From positions 158,893-222,892 of the forward strand of contig DVKB01000019.1 of assembly GCA_018716305.1 (NCBI GenBank): 64,000 bases of DNA. The letters are read 5' to 3'. The notes beneath the pieces are model-generated. The model was not told where the DNA came from and did no database searches. It saw only the letters and a list, made by a program, of their open reading frames with translations. Position 1 is the first letter of the stretch; each line of letters starts with the position of its first letter. Below, in pieces: positions 1 through 8,035 of this stretch. The position numbers and the translations under genes are program-made. This DNA comes from Candidatus Scatomonas merdigallinarum (GTDB lineage: Bacteria > Bacillota > Clostridia > Lachnospirales > Lachnospiraceae).

Positions 1-7
1 AAATGAT

Positions 8-30
8 GTTGGGGGGCAAAAGCCCCCAAC
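8..30. other. Short GC hairpin at window edge
   Basis: Arms GTTGGGGG (8-15) and CCCCCAAC (23-30) form a strong stem with a small A-rich loop. No T-run follows on the plus strand, so it is either the end of an element that lies left of the window or a structured leader; I cannot tell which. Confidence 0.45.
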
Positions 31-129
31 TATGATGCCTGTGGATTGTTCCGTGTTGCGCACTCCCACAATCCTACCCAATATTCGCAGTCTTTTATGT
101 ATTCCCGCCGTAGAAATAGGAGGAGATCC

Positions 130-1106
130 ATGAAAGACAGAACTTTTGAACAGAACACGACGGAAAACAAACGCGGAAGCACAGAAAACAGAGTTGCCAA
201 CCGCAGGTCCAGAGACGCGGGAGCCAAGCTTATTTTTGATAATCCCATTCTCTGCGCCCAGTTTCTGCGGGGGTATACGAACCTGGAGATTCTGAAGAAT
301 ATCCGTCCGGAGGACATCGAAGATATTTCAGAACGCTTTCTTCCCCTGTGGCAGGAAAACCGGGATTCGGATTCCGTAAAGAGGATCCGGCTGCACCAGG
401 TTCCGGGGACGGATACCCTGTATCTGATCGCTATGATCGAACATCAGTCCAAAGTAGATTATGATATGAGTTTCCGCGTTCTGCGGTATATGGTCCTGAT
501 CCTGACAGACTATGCCGCGGAGCAGGAGAAACAGTGCAAAGGCATTACCGGGACAAAAACATTCCGGTATCCGCCGGTGCTTCCAGTGGTATTCTACGAT
601 GGCCCCGGAAACTGGACAGCGGAGACGAACTTTCCCTGATCATGCTGGTGGACAAACTCCGCAGCGCGGCGGATTTCGGAAATCTCAGTGAAATTCCGGA
701 AGAATACTTTGAGAATCTCAGCAGGAATTCACCGGAGTCGGTTTTAAAACTCATTGGAAAGATTATTTCTGTACTGCTTCTGCGGCTGAATGTTCCCAGA
801 GAGGAAGCGGCGGAATTCACAGACCGCATAGAACGGAGGGATTTTACAGTGTTGTTTGAAAATTTTGAGGCCTACGATGTGCAGGAGACCAGACGGATCA
901 GCAGAGCAGAGGGAAAAGCGGAGGGAAAAGCGGAAGCTATCCTGGAACTGCTGTCAGACCTTGGCAAGATACCGGAAACAGTAAAGGAAGATATTTTACA
1001 GGAAAAAGATTTAAGTCTTCTGACAAAATGGCTGAAAACCGCTGCCAGGGCTGAAAGTGTGGAGCAGTTTCTGGAAGTTATGGAGCTGGGTAATCCGGCA
1101 GAATAA
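130..1106 (+). pseudogene. Rpn family PD-(D/E)XK nuclease/transposase-like gene, disrupted
   Basis: Two overlapping reading frames together make one Rpn-type (Transposase_31) protein. The first part starts at ATG 130, six bases after AGGAGG (118-123), and carries the nuclease-like core with the motif IEHQSKVD and the typical block VLPVVFYDG. It runs into a stop at 637-639 just after the block GNWTAETNF. The second part, in another frame, resumes at GDELSLIMLVDKL and ends at 1106 with the family's EGKAEGKAE tail. The stretch normally found between these two blocks is missing, so this is best read as an internal deletion that also shifted the frame, not a single-base sequencing slip. Known members promote RecA-independent recombination; this copy is probably inactive. 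Confidence 0.7.
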
Positions 1107-1125
1107 AACATACAGGGAGATTCAT

Positions 1126-2007
1126 ATGTACGAATTGATCCAGGCGGGGGAACAGAGTTATTACGTCCAATGTCCCGCGAAAATCGGAATTTATAAGAAA
1201 ACAGAAACAGAAGTGTATCTGATCGACAGCGGCAGCGACAAGGATGCCGGCCGCCGGGTCAGAAAGATCCTGGACCAGCAGGGCTGGCATCTGAAGGGGA
1301 TTCTGAATACCCATTCCCATGCGGATCATATCGGAGGCAATCATTATCTGCAGCAGCAGTACGGATGCAAGATCTTCGCGGAGGGGATCGAGGCTGCTTT
1401 TACCAGGCATCCTATTCTGGAACCGGCCTTTCTGTATGGAGGCTGTCCTCTGAAGGGGCTGCGCCACAAGTTTCTGATGGCGGCGGAAAGCGAGACCGTG
1501 AGTTTCTCGGATCCGGAATTCCCCCGGGAGGTGGAGGTGATCCCTCTGCCGGGGCACTCTTTTGATATGGTGGGATTCCGCCTTCCGGACGGAACGGTTT
1601 TTCTGGCCGACAGCCTCAGCAGTGAGGCCACCCTGGAAAAATACGGGATTTCTTTTCTGTACGATGTGGAGGCCCATCTGAATACTCTGGAAAAGGTTTC
1701 AGCTCTGGAGGCCCGGATGTTCGTGCCCTCCCACGCGGAGGCGTCGGAAGAGATCCGGCCGCTGGCAGAGCTGAACCGGAAAAAGGTACTGGAGACCGGC
1801 GCGTATATCCGGGAGCTGTGCGGGGAGCCGAAAACCTTCGAGGAGATCCTGCAAAAGGTATTTCAGGATTACGGCATGCAGATGACGTATCAGCAGTACG
1901 CGCTGATCGGCAGCACGGTAAGATCCTATCTGGCCTGGCTGGAAGCCCGGGGAGGGGCGGAGGCGGTCATCGAAGAAAACAGAATGCTGTGGAAAAAAAC
2001 AGTGTAG
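1126..2007 (+). CDS. MBL-fold metallo-hydrolase
   Basis: A 293-residue cytoplasmic protein of the metallo-beta-lactamase superfamily. The metal-binding signature THSHADHIGG lies near residue 65, followed downstream by the expected GHS and ADS segments (PLPGHSFDMVGF, FLADSLSS) and a later SHAE histidine. These are the glyoxalase-II/RNase Z-like zinc ligands. No signal peptide is present, so a secreted beta-lactamase is unlikely; a small thioester or lactone hydrolase is more likely, but the substrate cannot be read from sequence. The start was set at ATG 1126, behind CAGGGAG, because upstream in-frame codons overlap the preceding broken gene. Confidence 0.8.
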   Translation: MYELIQAGEQSYYVQCPAKIGIYKKTETEVYLIDSGSDKDAGRRVRKILDQQGWHLKGILNTHSHADHIGGNHYLQQQYGCKIFAEGIEAAFTRHPILEPAFLYGGCPLKGLRHKFLMAAESETVSFSDPEFPREVEVIPLPGHSFDMVGFRLPDGTVFLADSLSSEATLEKYGISFLYDVEAHLNTLEKVSALEARMFVPSHAEASEEIRPLAELNRKKVLETGAYIRELCGEPKTFEEILQKVFQDYGMQMTYQQYALIGSTVRSYLAWLEARGGAEAVIEENRMLWKKTV

Positions 2008-2050
2008 AAAAATGCGGGCAGGAATCGGCTCTTAGCATTCCTGTCCGCAT
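2007..2050 (-). terminator. Intrinsic terminator of the cbi operon
   Basis: A 14-bp stem (2012-2025 with 2037-2050, one G-T pair) is followed on the minus strand by a run of T. It sits just after the stop of the CbiO-CbiK gene and between two converging genes, so it ends the leftward cobalt operon. Confidence 0.8.
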
Positions 2051-2065
2051 GGATAATAAATGAGT

Positions 2066-3739
2066 TCAGTCTTCGGCTTCCGCCTTCTCCACCGCCGCCT
2101 GCACATGGTCCACAAACAGTCTGCGGATGCTGGGATATTCGCCCAGGCCCTTCAGCACGCAGGAGACCGGGAAGCCGGCGGCCTCAAACTGGCAGCGCCA
2201 GGATTCCGGGTCGTCCCCGGCCATATCGTTTTTGGCGTGATCTCCGGCCACGATCATAAAGGGGGCCAGGACCACCCGGCGGGGATTGTATTTTTCTACC
2301 ATATGCAGGAGAGACTGCATGCTGGGATAGGCTTCTACAGTGCCCAGAAAGATATTGGGGCAGCCTCTGTCCTTGAAGGTGTAATCCAGGGCGGCGTAGA
2401 TGGAGTTGGAGTAGTGGGTGGTGCCGTGTCCCATAAGCACCAGCACTTCATCCTCCTTCAGATCCGCGAATTCTTCCCGGATGGCCCGGATCACATAATC
2501 GTTGTCCTCCACCGTAGTAAGAAGGGGATCGCCGAAGAGGATGGAATGAAAATCTTTTTTATAAGCCAGAGCGTCCTGGGTCATCAGGTCGTTCTCAATG
2601 CCGTTGATCACATGGGTGGGCTGCACGATGACGTCGGTGATCCCATCTTCCCGCATCCTGGCAAAAGCCTCCTTCACATTGTCATAGTGGATGCCGTCCC
2701 GCTTCATAAGCTTTTTCAGGATCATTTTGCTGGTCCAGGCCCGATAGACGGTACAATCCGGATAAGCCCGGGCAATCTCCTGTTCGATGGCGTCAATGGT
2801 GACTTTTCTTGTCTCTTCAAAGCTGGTGCCGAAGCTGACCACCAGAATGGCTTTCCTGGTCCGGGAAAATTCCCGGTATCCCTGGACGGAGCGGTCTATG
2901 GTGACTCCGGCGATGTATTCCTCCAGTTCCCTTAAGGTTTTCGGCACCGGCAGGGTGTTTTTCAGGATCCCTTTTTTGCAGAGACTGTCAAACAGCTGCA
3001 GCACCGCCGGCTGTTCCAGATTGGCCCGGGAAAGGGCGGTCTGGTTGGAGAAGACCTGCACCGGGTCCCCCTGCATCAGCACCTGTCCCTGATCCAGCAG
3101 TACAATCTCATCGGCCCACTCGAAAGCGAAGTTTACGTCGTGGGTGGACATCATCACCGTAATGCCGTCGGCAGTCATCTGGTTTACCGCGTCGTTGACC
3201 AGGGCCGTGTGTTTGGGATCCAGAGCCGCGGCGGGTTCATCCAGAATGATCACGTCCGGATGCATCACCAGGATATCCGCGATGGACACCTGCTTTTTCT
3301 GTCCTCCGGAGAGAGCGTGGGTAGGGCGGTCCCGGAAAGGGCTGATCCCCATTTTTTCAATGACCCGCTCCACCTCCTGACGGGCTTCCGCCTCAGATTT
3401 GCCCAGGTTCAGCACCCCGAAGGAGATCTCCTGGTATACACTGGCGGAAAACAGCTGGTTGTCCGGATCCTGAAAGACGATCCCCACCCGCTGGCGCAGC
3501 TTCAGCAGCCCTTCTCTGGAATAATCCACCGGGGCTCCGTCAAAATACAGGGTGCCGGAGGTGGGGCGGTTAATGCCGTTGCAGCACAGGAAAAAAGTGG
3601 ATTTCCCGGAGCCGTTGGCTCCCATAAAGGCGATCTTTTTTCCGCGGCCGATCTCCAGGGAGAGGCCGTTTAAGGAATGGCTCTTTTCATCATCGTAGGA
3701 AAAGAACAGGTTTTCGGCTTTCAGGATCACATTGTTCAT
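2066..3739 (-). CDS. Fused cobalt ECF ATPase CbiO and sirohydrochlorin cobaltochelatase CbiK
   Basis: A 557-residue two-domain protein. Residues 1-280 are an ABC ATPase with Walker A GANGSGKST (40-48), signature LSGGQ, Walker B VIILDEP and an H-loop STH near 200, as in CbiO, the energizing subunit of cobalt ECF transporters. Residues 295-557 match the anaerobic cobaltochelatase CbiK: VVSFGTSFEETR at the start, then MGHGTTH (His438) and GDHAKND (His501), the two histidines expected to bind and insert Co2+. CbiK normally is a free protein of about 260 residues. Its gene overlaps cbiQ by four bases (ATGA), so both are translationally coupled. The fusion would place metal insertion next to the importer; that benefit is inference, the fusion itself is plain in one open frame. 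Confidence 0.93.
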   Translation of the reverse strand: MNNVILKAENLFFSYDDEKSHSLNGLSLEIGRGKKIAFMGANGSGKSTFFLCCNGINRPTSGTLYFDGAPVDYSREGLLKLRQRVGIVFQDPDNQLFSASVYQEISFGVLNLGKSEAEARQEVERVIEKMGISPFRDRPTHALSGGQKKQVSIADILVMHPDVIILDEPAAALDPKHTALVNDAVNQMTADGITVMMSTHDVNFAFEWADEIVLLDQGQVLMQGDPVQVFSNQTALSRANLEQPAVLQLFDSLCKKGILKNTLPVPKTLRELEEYIAGVTIDRSVQGYREFSRTRKAILVVSFGTSFEETRKVTIDAIEQEIARAYPDCTVYRAWTSKMILKKLMKRDGIHYDNVKEAFARMREDGITDVIVQPTHVINGIENDLMTQDALAYKKDFHSILFGDPLLTTVEDNDYVIRAIREEFADLKEDEVLVLMGHGTTHYSNSIYAALDYTFKDRGCPNIFLGTVEAYPSMQSLLHMVEKYNPRRVVLAPFMIVAGDHAKNDMAGDDPESWRCQFEAAGFPVSCVLKGLGEYPSIRRLFVDHVQAAVEKAEAED

Positions 3740-4509
3740 TGCAGTTTACTCCATATCGTCAGTAGTAATAAAAGAATTTCAAAAAAAGCGATGAGGAAAA
3801 TTTCCGCCCGTTTCGGGGGATGGTTTTCCGTCAGCACCCGGATGGTGCCGTCGTAGCAGCGGGCTTCCATGGCGTCGTAGAGGGCTCCTGATTTTTTCAG
3901 GGAGCGGATAAACAGCACCGACACCATAGAACCGAAGGATTTCAGGGATGTTTTGAGATCCCGGTTCCCCAGCCTGGATTTCTGGGAGGTAAGGATGCTG
4001 GAGGCGATCTCCAGCAGCACAAAGATGAAGCGGTAGGTGAGCATCATCAGTTCCAGCAGCAGAGCGGGGATCCGAAGCTTCCGCAGTTCGTTGAGGATAT
4101 CCGTCATGGGTGTGCTGAGAGCCAGAAAATAGAGGCAGGAGACACTGGCCATGGCGGTGAGGATCAGCTGGAGTCCCCGGCGCAGAGACTGGAAGCTTCC
4201 GGTTATGTAAAGATTTCCCAGGGGAAGGGCGAAAGCGTCCAGGGGAGTCCCGGAGATATTGACGATGATAGCCAGGGTGGACAGAAGCAGGAAAACCAGG
4301 GGGATCAGCATCAGATTCCGGTAGCGGAAAAAAGCGATCCCTCCCCTGCCCACGATGAGATAGCTGTTGACCGCCAGCACCAGTACGGCCAGGGGAATGG
4401 AACGGCTGACCACGCACATGCAGAGGGTCAGTATGGCGTAGATGAATTTTTCCCCGGCATTGACATATCTTAAATTGGACTGATAACAGAGTTTGTCGAT
4501 CAACAGCAT
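3736..4509 (-). CDS. cbiQ: Cobalt ECF transporter transmembrane protein CbiQ
   Basis: A 257-residue membrane protein with several hydrophobic segments in the first half and a cytoplasmic loop near residue 205 reading AMEARCYDG, a variant of the conserved ARGY coupling motif of EcfT/CbiQ proteins that docks to the ATPase. It is the T component that couples CbiO ATP hydrolysis to the CbiMN substrate module. Third gene of the leftward cbi operon, 27 bases after cbiN and overlapping the fused cbiO-cbiK. Confidence 0.92.
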   Translation of the reverse strand: MLLIDKLCYQSNLRYVNAGEKFIYAILTLCMCVVSRSIPLAVLVLAVNSYLIVGRGGIAFFRYRNLMLIPLVFLLLSTLAIIVNISGTPLDAFALPLGNLYITGSFQSLRRGLQLILTAMASVSCLYFLALSTPMTDILNELRKLRIPALLLELMMLTYRFIFVLLEIASSILTSQKSRLGNRDLKTSLKSFGSMVSVLFIRSLKKSGALYDAMEARCYDGTIRVLTENHPPKRAEIFLIAFFEILLLLLTIWSKLQ

Positions 4510-4536
4510 ATCTTTCTTACCTCGGCAGAAGGTTCT

Positions 4537-4854
4537 TTATAGTTCCTCGTTGGCTTTTCCCAGTTTTTTCCGCTCGTAAAAGCGTCCCACAAAGAAGGCG
4601 ATGACGCCTACGCCGATCCCGGTCTGGACGCAGAAGAGCAGGTTTTCTATCTCCCCGGGAAGTTCGCCGCCGATGGCGTTTTCCAGCACCGGGGTGGCCC
4701 AGGGCTCATAATCCGGTGAGATTTCCTCCACCACCTGGCTTCCCGCGTCATCGGATCCGCCGAAAGCGGCGCCCCGGCGGGCGAAGAAGGGAATTATGGC
4801 AATCAATGCGGCAATGACCAGCAGTACAAGGACCAGTTTTTTATTCTTGCTCAT
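4537..4854 (-). CDS. cbiN: Cobalt transporter small subunit CbiN
   Basis: A 105-residue protein with two membrane spans, near residues 7-26 and 70-92, joined by an acidic external loop. This is the usual topology and size of CbiN, the small partner of CbiM needed for cobalt uptake. It starts two bases after the cbiM stop and precedes cbiQ, the standard cbiMNQO order. Confidence 0.9.
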   Translation of the reverse strand: MSKNKKLVLVLLVIAALIAIIPFFARRGAAFGGSDDAGSQVVEEISPDYEPWATPVLENAIGGELPGEIENLLFCVQTGIGVGVIAFFVGRFYERKKLGKANEEL

Positions 4855-4856
4855 GT

Positions 4857-5618
4857 TCAGGCCTCCTTTACAAATCCGATGGACTTCAGCTCTTTTGCGG
4901 CGAAGGACTCCAGGGCAATGATGATTACTACCGTAAGGATCCCCTCGATCACAGCCAGAGGAATCTGAGTGGGAGCGAAGACCGCCAGGAATTTCGCGAA
5001 AGAAGCACCGACCCCTCCCACTTCCGAGGGGTTCGCCAGGGCCAGCTGGAAGGCGGTGACGCAGTAGGTAAACAGATCCCCAGCGGCAGCGGCGATAAAA
5101 ATGTTTACCTTTTTATTCAGGCCGCATTTTTTCAGAAGCTGATACAGGAGGAAAGTGACCAGAGGTCCGGCGACAGCCATGGAAAAACAGTTGGCTCCCA
5201 GGGTGGTCAGGCCGCCGTGCCCCAGGAGCAGGGCCTGGAACAGCAGGACGATGATCCCCAGAATGCTGACTGCCAGAGGCCCGAAGAGGATGGCTCCCAG
5301 ACCGGTTCCCGTCATGTGCGAGCAGCTTCCGGTTACGGAAGGGATTTTCAGGGACGAGATCACAAAGACAAAGGCCCCGGAAATGGCGATGAGGGTCAGG
5401 GCTCTGCGGTTTTTCTTTACCGTATTCCGCAGGGTGAAAAAGCCTGCCAGCAGAAAGGGAAGGCAGATAACGCCCCAGGCGATGCAGAAAGCAGGGGGAA
5501 GATATCCTTCCATGATGTGCATGGCAGAAGCGGCGGGGAGGATCCCCAGGCTCAGGGCCAGGCCGGCAGCGATGGCTGTCAGCTTCTTTTGCGGTTTTGT
5601 CAGGTTACTCATTTGCAT
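4857..5618 (-). CDS. cbiM: Cobalt transporter substrate-binding membrane subunit CbiM
   Basis: The 253-residue substrate-specific (S) subunit of the cobalt ECF importer. A cleavable signal ends in LPAASA, directly before MHIMEGYLPP; in CbiM/NikM proteins this exposed Met-His N-terminus takes part in Co/Ni coordination. Six or so further membrane spans follow, including the conserved SCSHMTGTGLG region. I moved the start to ATG 5618, seven bases after AAGGAG; a longer in-frame start at 5678 would have to be read from inside the riboswitch terminator. First gene of the operon controlled by the cobalamin riboswitch. Confidence 0.93.
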   Translation of the reverse strand: MQMSNLTKPQKKLTAIAAGLALSLGILPAASAMHIMEGYLPPAFCIAWGVICLPFLLAGFFTLRNTVKKNRRALTLIAISGAFVFVISSLKIPSVTGSCSHMTGTGLGAILFGPLAVSILGIIVLLFQALLLGHGGLTTLGANCFSMAVAGPLVTFLLYQLLKKCGLNKKVNIFIAAAAGDLFTYCVTAFQLALANPSEVGGVGASFAKFLAVFAPTQIPLAVIEGILTVVIIIALESFAAKELKSIGFVKEA

Positions 5619-5660
5619 AAAACACTCCTTTCCTTCTCCGGTCTCCTTCCGGCCGGCAAT

Positions 5661-5698
5661 AAAAAAAGCCTCATCCATTTACAGGTTTTCGGATGGGC
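5661..5698 (-). terminator. Riboswitch terminator before cbiM
   Basis: On the minus strand, arms GCC-CATCC (5698-5691) and GGATG-A-GGC (5676-5668 region) form a stem followed by seven T (5667-5661). It lies between the cobalamin aptamer and cbiM and is the likely off-state structure of the switch. Confidence 0.75.
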
Positions 5699-5762
5699 CC
5701 CAAGCAGCCTTGCGGGCTGCTTTACGCCTTGTCAAACCACGTAACAATGGCATATCCTTGCG

Positions 5763-5930
5763 CAATGGGCAGGTCTTCTGACTTATGCGTCGTCATCTTC
5801 TCCCGTCTTCCCGGTTTCCCAGTGACATAAGCGGAGAAAACTCAGCAATTACAGCGGCGTGACCGTGCGGGATTCTCACCCGGCTTCCCTATTCTTCTGT
5901 GGAAGGAACACAGACACCTCATTGCCTGTT
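5763..5930 (-). ncRNA. Cobalamin riboswitch upstream of cbiMNQ-cbiO/K
   Basis: Read on the minus strand, the segment holds the conserved cobalamin aptamer blocks: AATAGGGAAGCCGGGTGAGA, then ATCCCGCACGGTC, then the B12-box-like CGCCGCTGTAA, and a closing GTCAGAAGACCTGCCC. A terminator follows at 5661-5698, so cobalamin binding should shut off cobalt uptake by premature termination. Limits are set from the conserved blocks and are good to roughly ten bases. Confidence 0.93.
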
Positions 5931-5944
5931 CAGTTGTCTTACTC

Positions 5945-5973
5945 AGTATAGCCGCTGCCGGGGCGCTTGTCAA
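5945..5973 (-). promoter_or_regulatory. Sigma-A promoter of the cbi operon
   Basis: TTGACA (5973-5968) and TATACT (5950-5945) on the minus strand, with an exact 17-base spacer. The start of transcription would fall near 5938, just before the cobalamin aptamer. Confidence 0.85.
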
Positions 5974-5985
5974 GAATGTACGCAC

Positions 5986-6014
5986 TTGACTTCACTTTTT
6001 CATTCTATTATAAT
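5986..6014 (+). promoter_or_regulatory. Sigma-A promoter of the hem/cob operon
   Basis: TTGACT (5986-5991), a 17-base spacer and TATAAT (6009-6014). Its -35 box is only 12 bases from the -35 box of the divergent cbi promoter, so polymerase binding at the two may interfere. Confidence 0.88.
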
Positions 6015-6021
6015 ATGGATT

Positions 6022-6165
6022 GCCGGGGAACACTCCCCGGAAAAACAGAATCGTCGGGAGTCCCTCCAGAGGGTGAAAAGGGAATCAGGTGCAAGTCCTG
6101 AGCGATCCGGTCACTGTGAGCAGAGCGCGTCTCTGCAAGTCAGGAACCTGCTTCCGGGGAGAGCA
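6022..6165 (+). ncRNA. Cobalamin riboswitch upstream of the hemA operon
   Basis: Conserved blocks GGGTGAAAAGGGAATCAGGT, GCAAGTCCTGAGCG, GGTCACTGTGA and the closing GTCAGGAACCTGC are present in the expected order. Downstream, hairpins at about 6165-6220 and a terminator at 6227-6255 form the expression platform. The predicted outcome is that cobalamin turns off tetrapyrrole precursor synthesis. The aptamer limits are approximate. Confidence 0.92.
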
Positions 6166-6226
6166 AGATAGAAAGTTTCCATGGAAAGCTGCTATCTTAC
6201 TGCGGAGGGATCTCTCCGCATGTGAA

Positions 6227-6255
6227 GCCTGCTTTTCCAGCAGGCCTTTTCTTTT
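6227..6255 (+). terminator. Riboswitch terminator before hemA
   Basis: GCCTGCT (6227-6233) and AGCAGGC (6239-6245) enclose a five-base loop and are followed by CTTTTCTTTT. It lies 90 bases before the hemA start. Confidence 0.85.
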
Positions 6256-6345
6256 GTCCGGAAAAAGAAGCTGCTTTTCCGGCGAAAGAGGGGCAGTCCA
6301 TGAAAATCATAGTAAGACACCAGAAATGGGCGGAGGTACAGACAG

Positions 6346-7578
6346 ATGAGTATACAAATGCTGGGGATCGATCACAGCCGGGCGCCGGTGGACGTGCGGG
6401 CCATTTTTTCTTTTACCAAGAAGAATGCCGCCGCGGCCATGGATTCCCTGAAAAAAGACTGCGGGGTGGAGGGCTGCATCATCCTTTCCACCTGCAACCG
6501 CATGGAGATCTGGGTCAGCGCTCCGGAGGACTGGCAGGGTTCCCTGCTGGAGGAGCTCTGCCGGATCAAGGAGGTGGATCCCACGGAATTCCGGGAGTAC
6601 TTTGTGGAACGCAGGGGGGAGGAGGCAGTGGATCATCTGTTTCATCTGGCCTGCGGCCTGAAATCCATGATCCTGGCGGAGGATCAGATCCTGACTCAGG
6701 TGGGGGACGCCCTGGCCCTGGCCAGAGAATTTTATATGACGGACAGCGTGCTGGAGGTGCTGTTCCGGAAAGCGGTGACGGCGGCCAAGCGGGTCAAGAC
6801 CGACGTGGTGTTCAGCCGGGCCAGCGAGACTGCCATGGACCGGGCGGTGGAGATGCTGAAGAACCAGGGCTTTGACCTGAAGGGAAAGCGCTGCATGGTC
6901 ATCGGCAACGGGGAGATGGGCCGGCTGGCGGCTCTGACCCTGGCCAGCCAGGGGGCGGACGTGACGGTGACGGTGCGCCAGTACCGCAGCGGGGTGGTGA
7001 AGATCCCCCTGGGCTGCAAGCGTATTGATTACGGTGAGCGGATGGAGCTGTTCCCCCGGTGCGACCTGGTGGTCAGCGCCACTGCCAGCCCCAATTATAC
7101 CTTAAAGCTGGAATCCGTACGGGAGTGCGCCCTGGATCACTCTATCTGTCTCATTGACCTGGCGGTGCCCAGGGACATTGAGCCTGCCATCGGCCGGCTG
7201 GAGCAGATTTGCCTGTACGATATCGATGATTTTAAGAGCAGCGTGGATCACACCAATGAAGCTGCCTATGAGCAGGCGGAGTACATCCTGCAGGAGGAGA
7301 TGGACGAGTTTTACGCCTGGCTCAACGGCCGGGATCTGATCCCCAGGATCCAGGAGATCCAGCAGGACGCGGTGACGGATCTGAACCTGCGGATCCGCAA
7401 GATCATCCGCAAGCTGCCCATGGAAGAGGCAGATCAGGAAAAACTGCTGAAGAATATCGACACCGCCGCCGGAAAAGTGGTGGGGAAAATGATGTTCGGA
7501 CTCAGGGACACGCTGGAGAGGGATTCTTTCCTGGAATGCGTGGCCGGACTGGAGAAGCTGTATGAACCGGAAGCATAA
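6346..7578 (+). CDS. hemA: Glutamyl-tRNA reductase
   Basis: A 410-residue enzyme that reduces glutamyl-tRNA(Glu) to glutamate-1-semialdehyde, the first step of C5-pathway tetrapyrrole synthesis. The catalytic cysteine is Cys50 in STCNRME, and the NADP-binding domain shows VIGNGEMGRL near residue 183; a C-terminal dimerisation helix region follows. GGAGG lies a few bases before ATG 6346. First gene of the rightward cobalamin-riboswitch operon; its end overlaps the next gene by 17 bases. Confidence 0.96.
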   Translation: MSIQMLGIDHSRAPVDVRAIFSFTKKNAAAAMDSLKKDCGVEGCIILSTCNRMEIWVSAPEDWQGSLLEELCRIKEVDPTEFREYFVERRGEEAVDHLFHLACGLKSMILAEDQILTQVGDALALAREFYMTDSVLEVLFRKAVTAAKRVKTDVVFSRASETAMDRAVEMLKNQGFDLKGKRCMVIGNGEMGRLAALTLASQGADVTVTVRQYRSGVVKIPLGCKRIDYGERMELFPRCDLVVSATASPNYTLKLESVRECALDHSICLIDLAVPRDIEPAIGRLEQICLYDIDDFKSSVDHTNEAAYEQAEYILQEEMDEFYAWLNGRDLIPRIQEIQQDAVTDLNLRIRKIIRKLPMEEADQEKLLKNIDTAAGKVVGKMMFGLRDTLERDSFLECVAGLEKLYEPEA

Positions 7579-8035
7579 GTATTTTCCATTGTTTGTGAGC
7601 CTGGAAGAAAAGGAGATCCTGGTCGTCGGGGGAGGGACCATTGCCTCCAGGAGGATCCGCGCCCTGCTTCCCTTCGGAGGCCGTCTGACGGTGATCGCCC
7701 CGGAGGTTTCTGATTTTATAAAAGAAGCGGCGGCGGAGGGCCAGATGGTCTGGAAACAGGAAGCATACACCCGGGAGGCCCTCCGGTACGCGGATCTGGT
7801 GCTGGCCTGCACCGATGATCCGGAACTAAATGGAGAGATCTACAGCGTCTGCAAATGCCTGGGGATCCCTGTGAACGTCTGCAGCGACCGGCGGAAATGC
7901 GATTTTTATTTTCCCGGGATCGTTGCCAGAGACAATGTGGTGATCGGCGTCACCGCCGGGGGAACGGATCACAGAAAGGCCAGAGAGGTCCGGGAAAAAA
8001 TCGAAAGGCTGCTGGAGGAAGAAGAACATGAATAA
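7562..8035 (+). CDS. Precorrin-2 dehydrogenase (SirC-type, no chelatase domain)
   Basis: A 157-residue NAD-dependent dehydrogenase that oxidises precorrin-2 to sirohydrochlorin. The Rossmann motif VVGGGTIASRR is near residue 21 and the family block CDFYFPGIVARD near residue 113. It lacks the C-terminal chelatase region of CysG/Met8; metal insertion is presumably done by the CbiK domain encoded 4 kb away on the divergent operon. It overlaps hemA and hemC at its two ends, so translation is coupled. Confidence 0.92.
   Translation: MNRKHKYFPLFVSLEEKEILVVGGGTIASRRIRALLPFGGRLTVIAPEVSDFIKEAAAEGQMVWKQEAYTREALRYADLVLACTDDPELNGEIYSVCKCLGIPVNVCSDRRKCDFYFPGIVARDNVVIGVTAGGTDHRKAREVREKIERLLEEEEHE

Noticed and set aside
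6222..6875. Open frame overlapping hemA and starting in the riboswitch leader
   Set aside because: It has ATG codons at 6222 and 6301 but no family match, it overlaps hemA in another frame and gives a Gly-rich low-complexity product.
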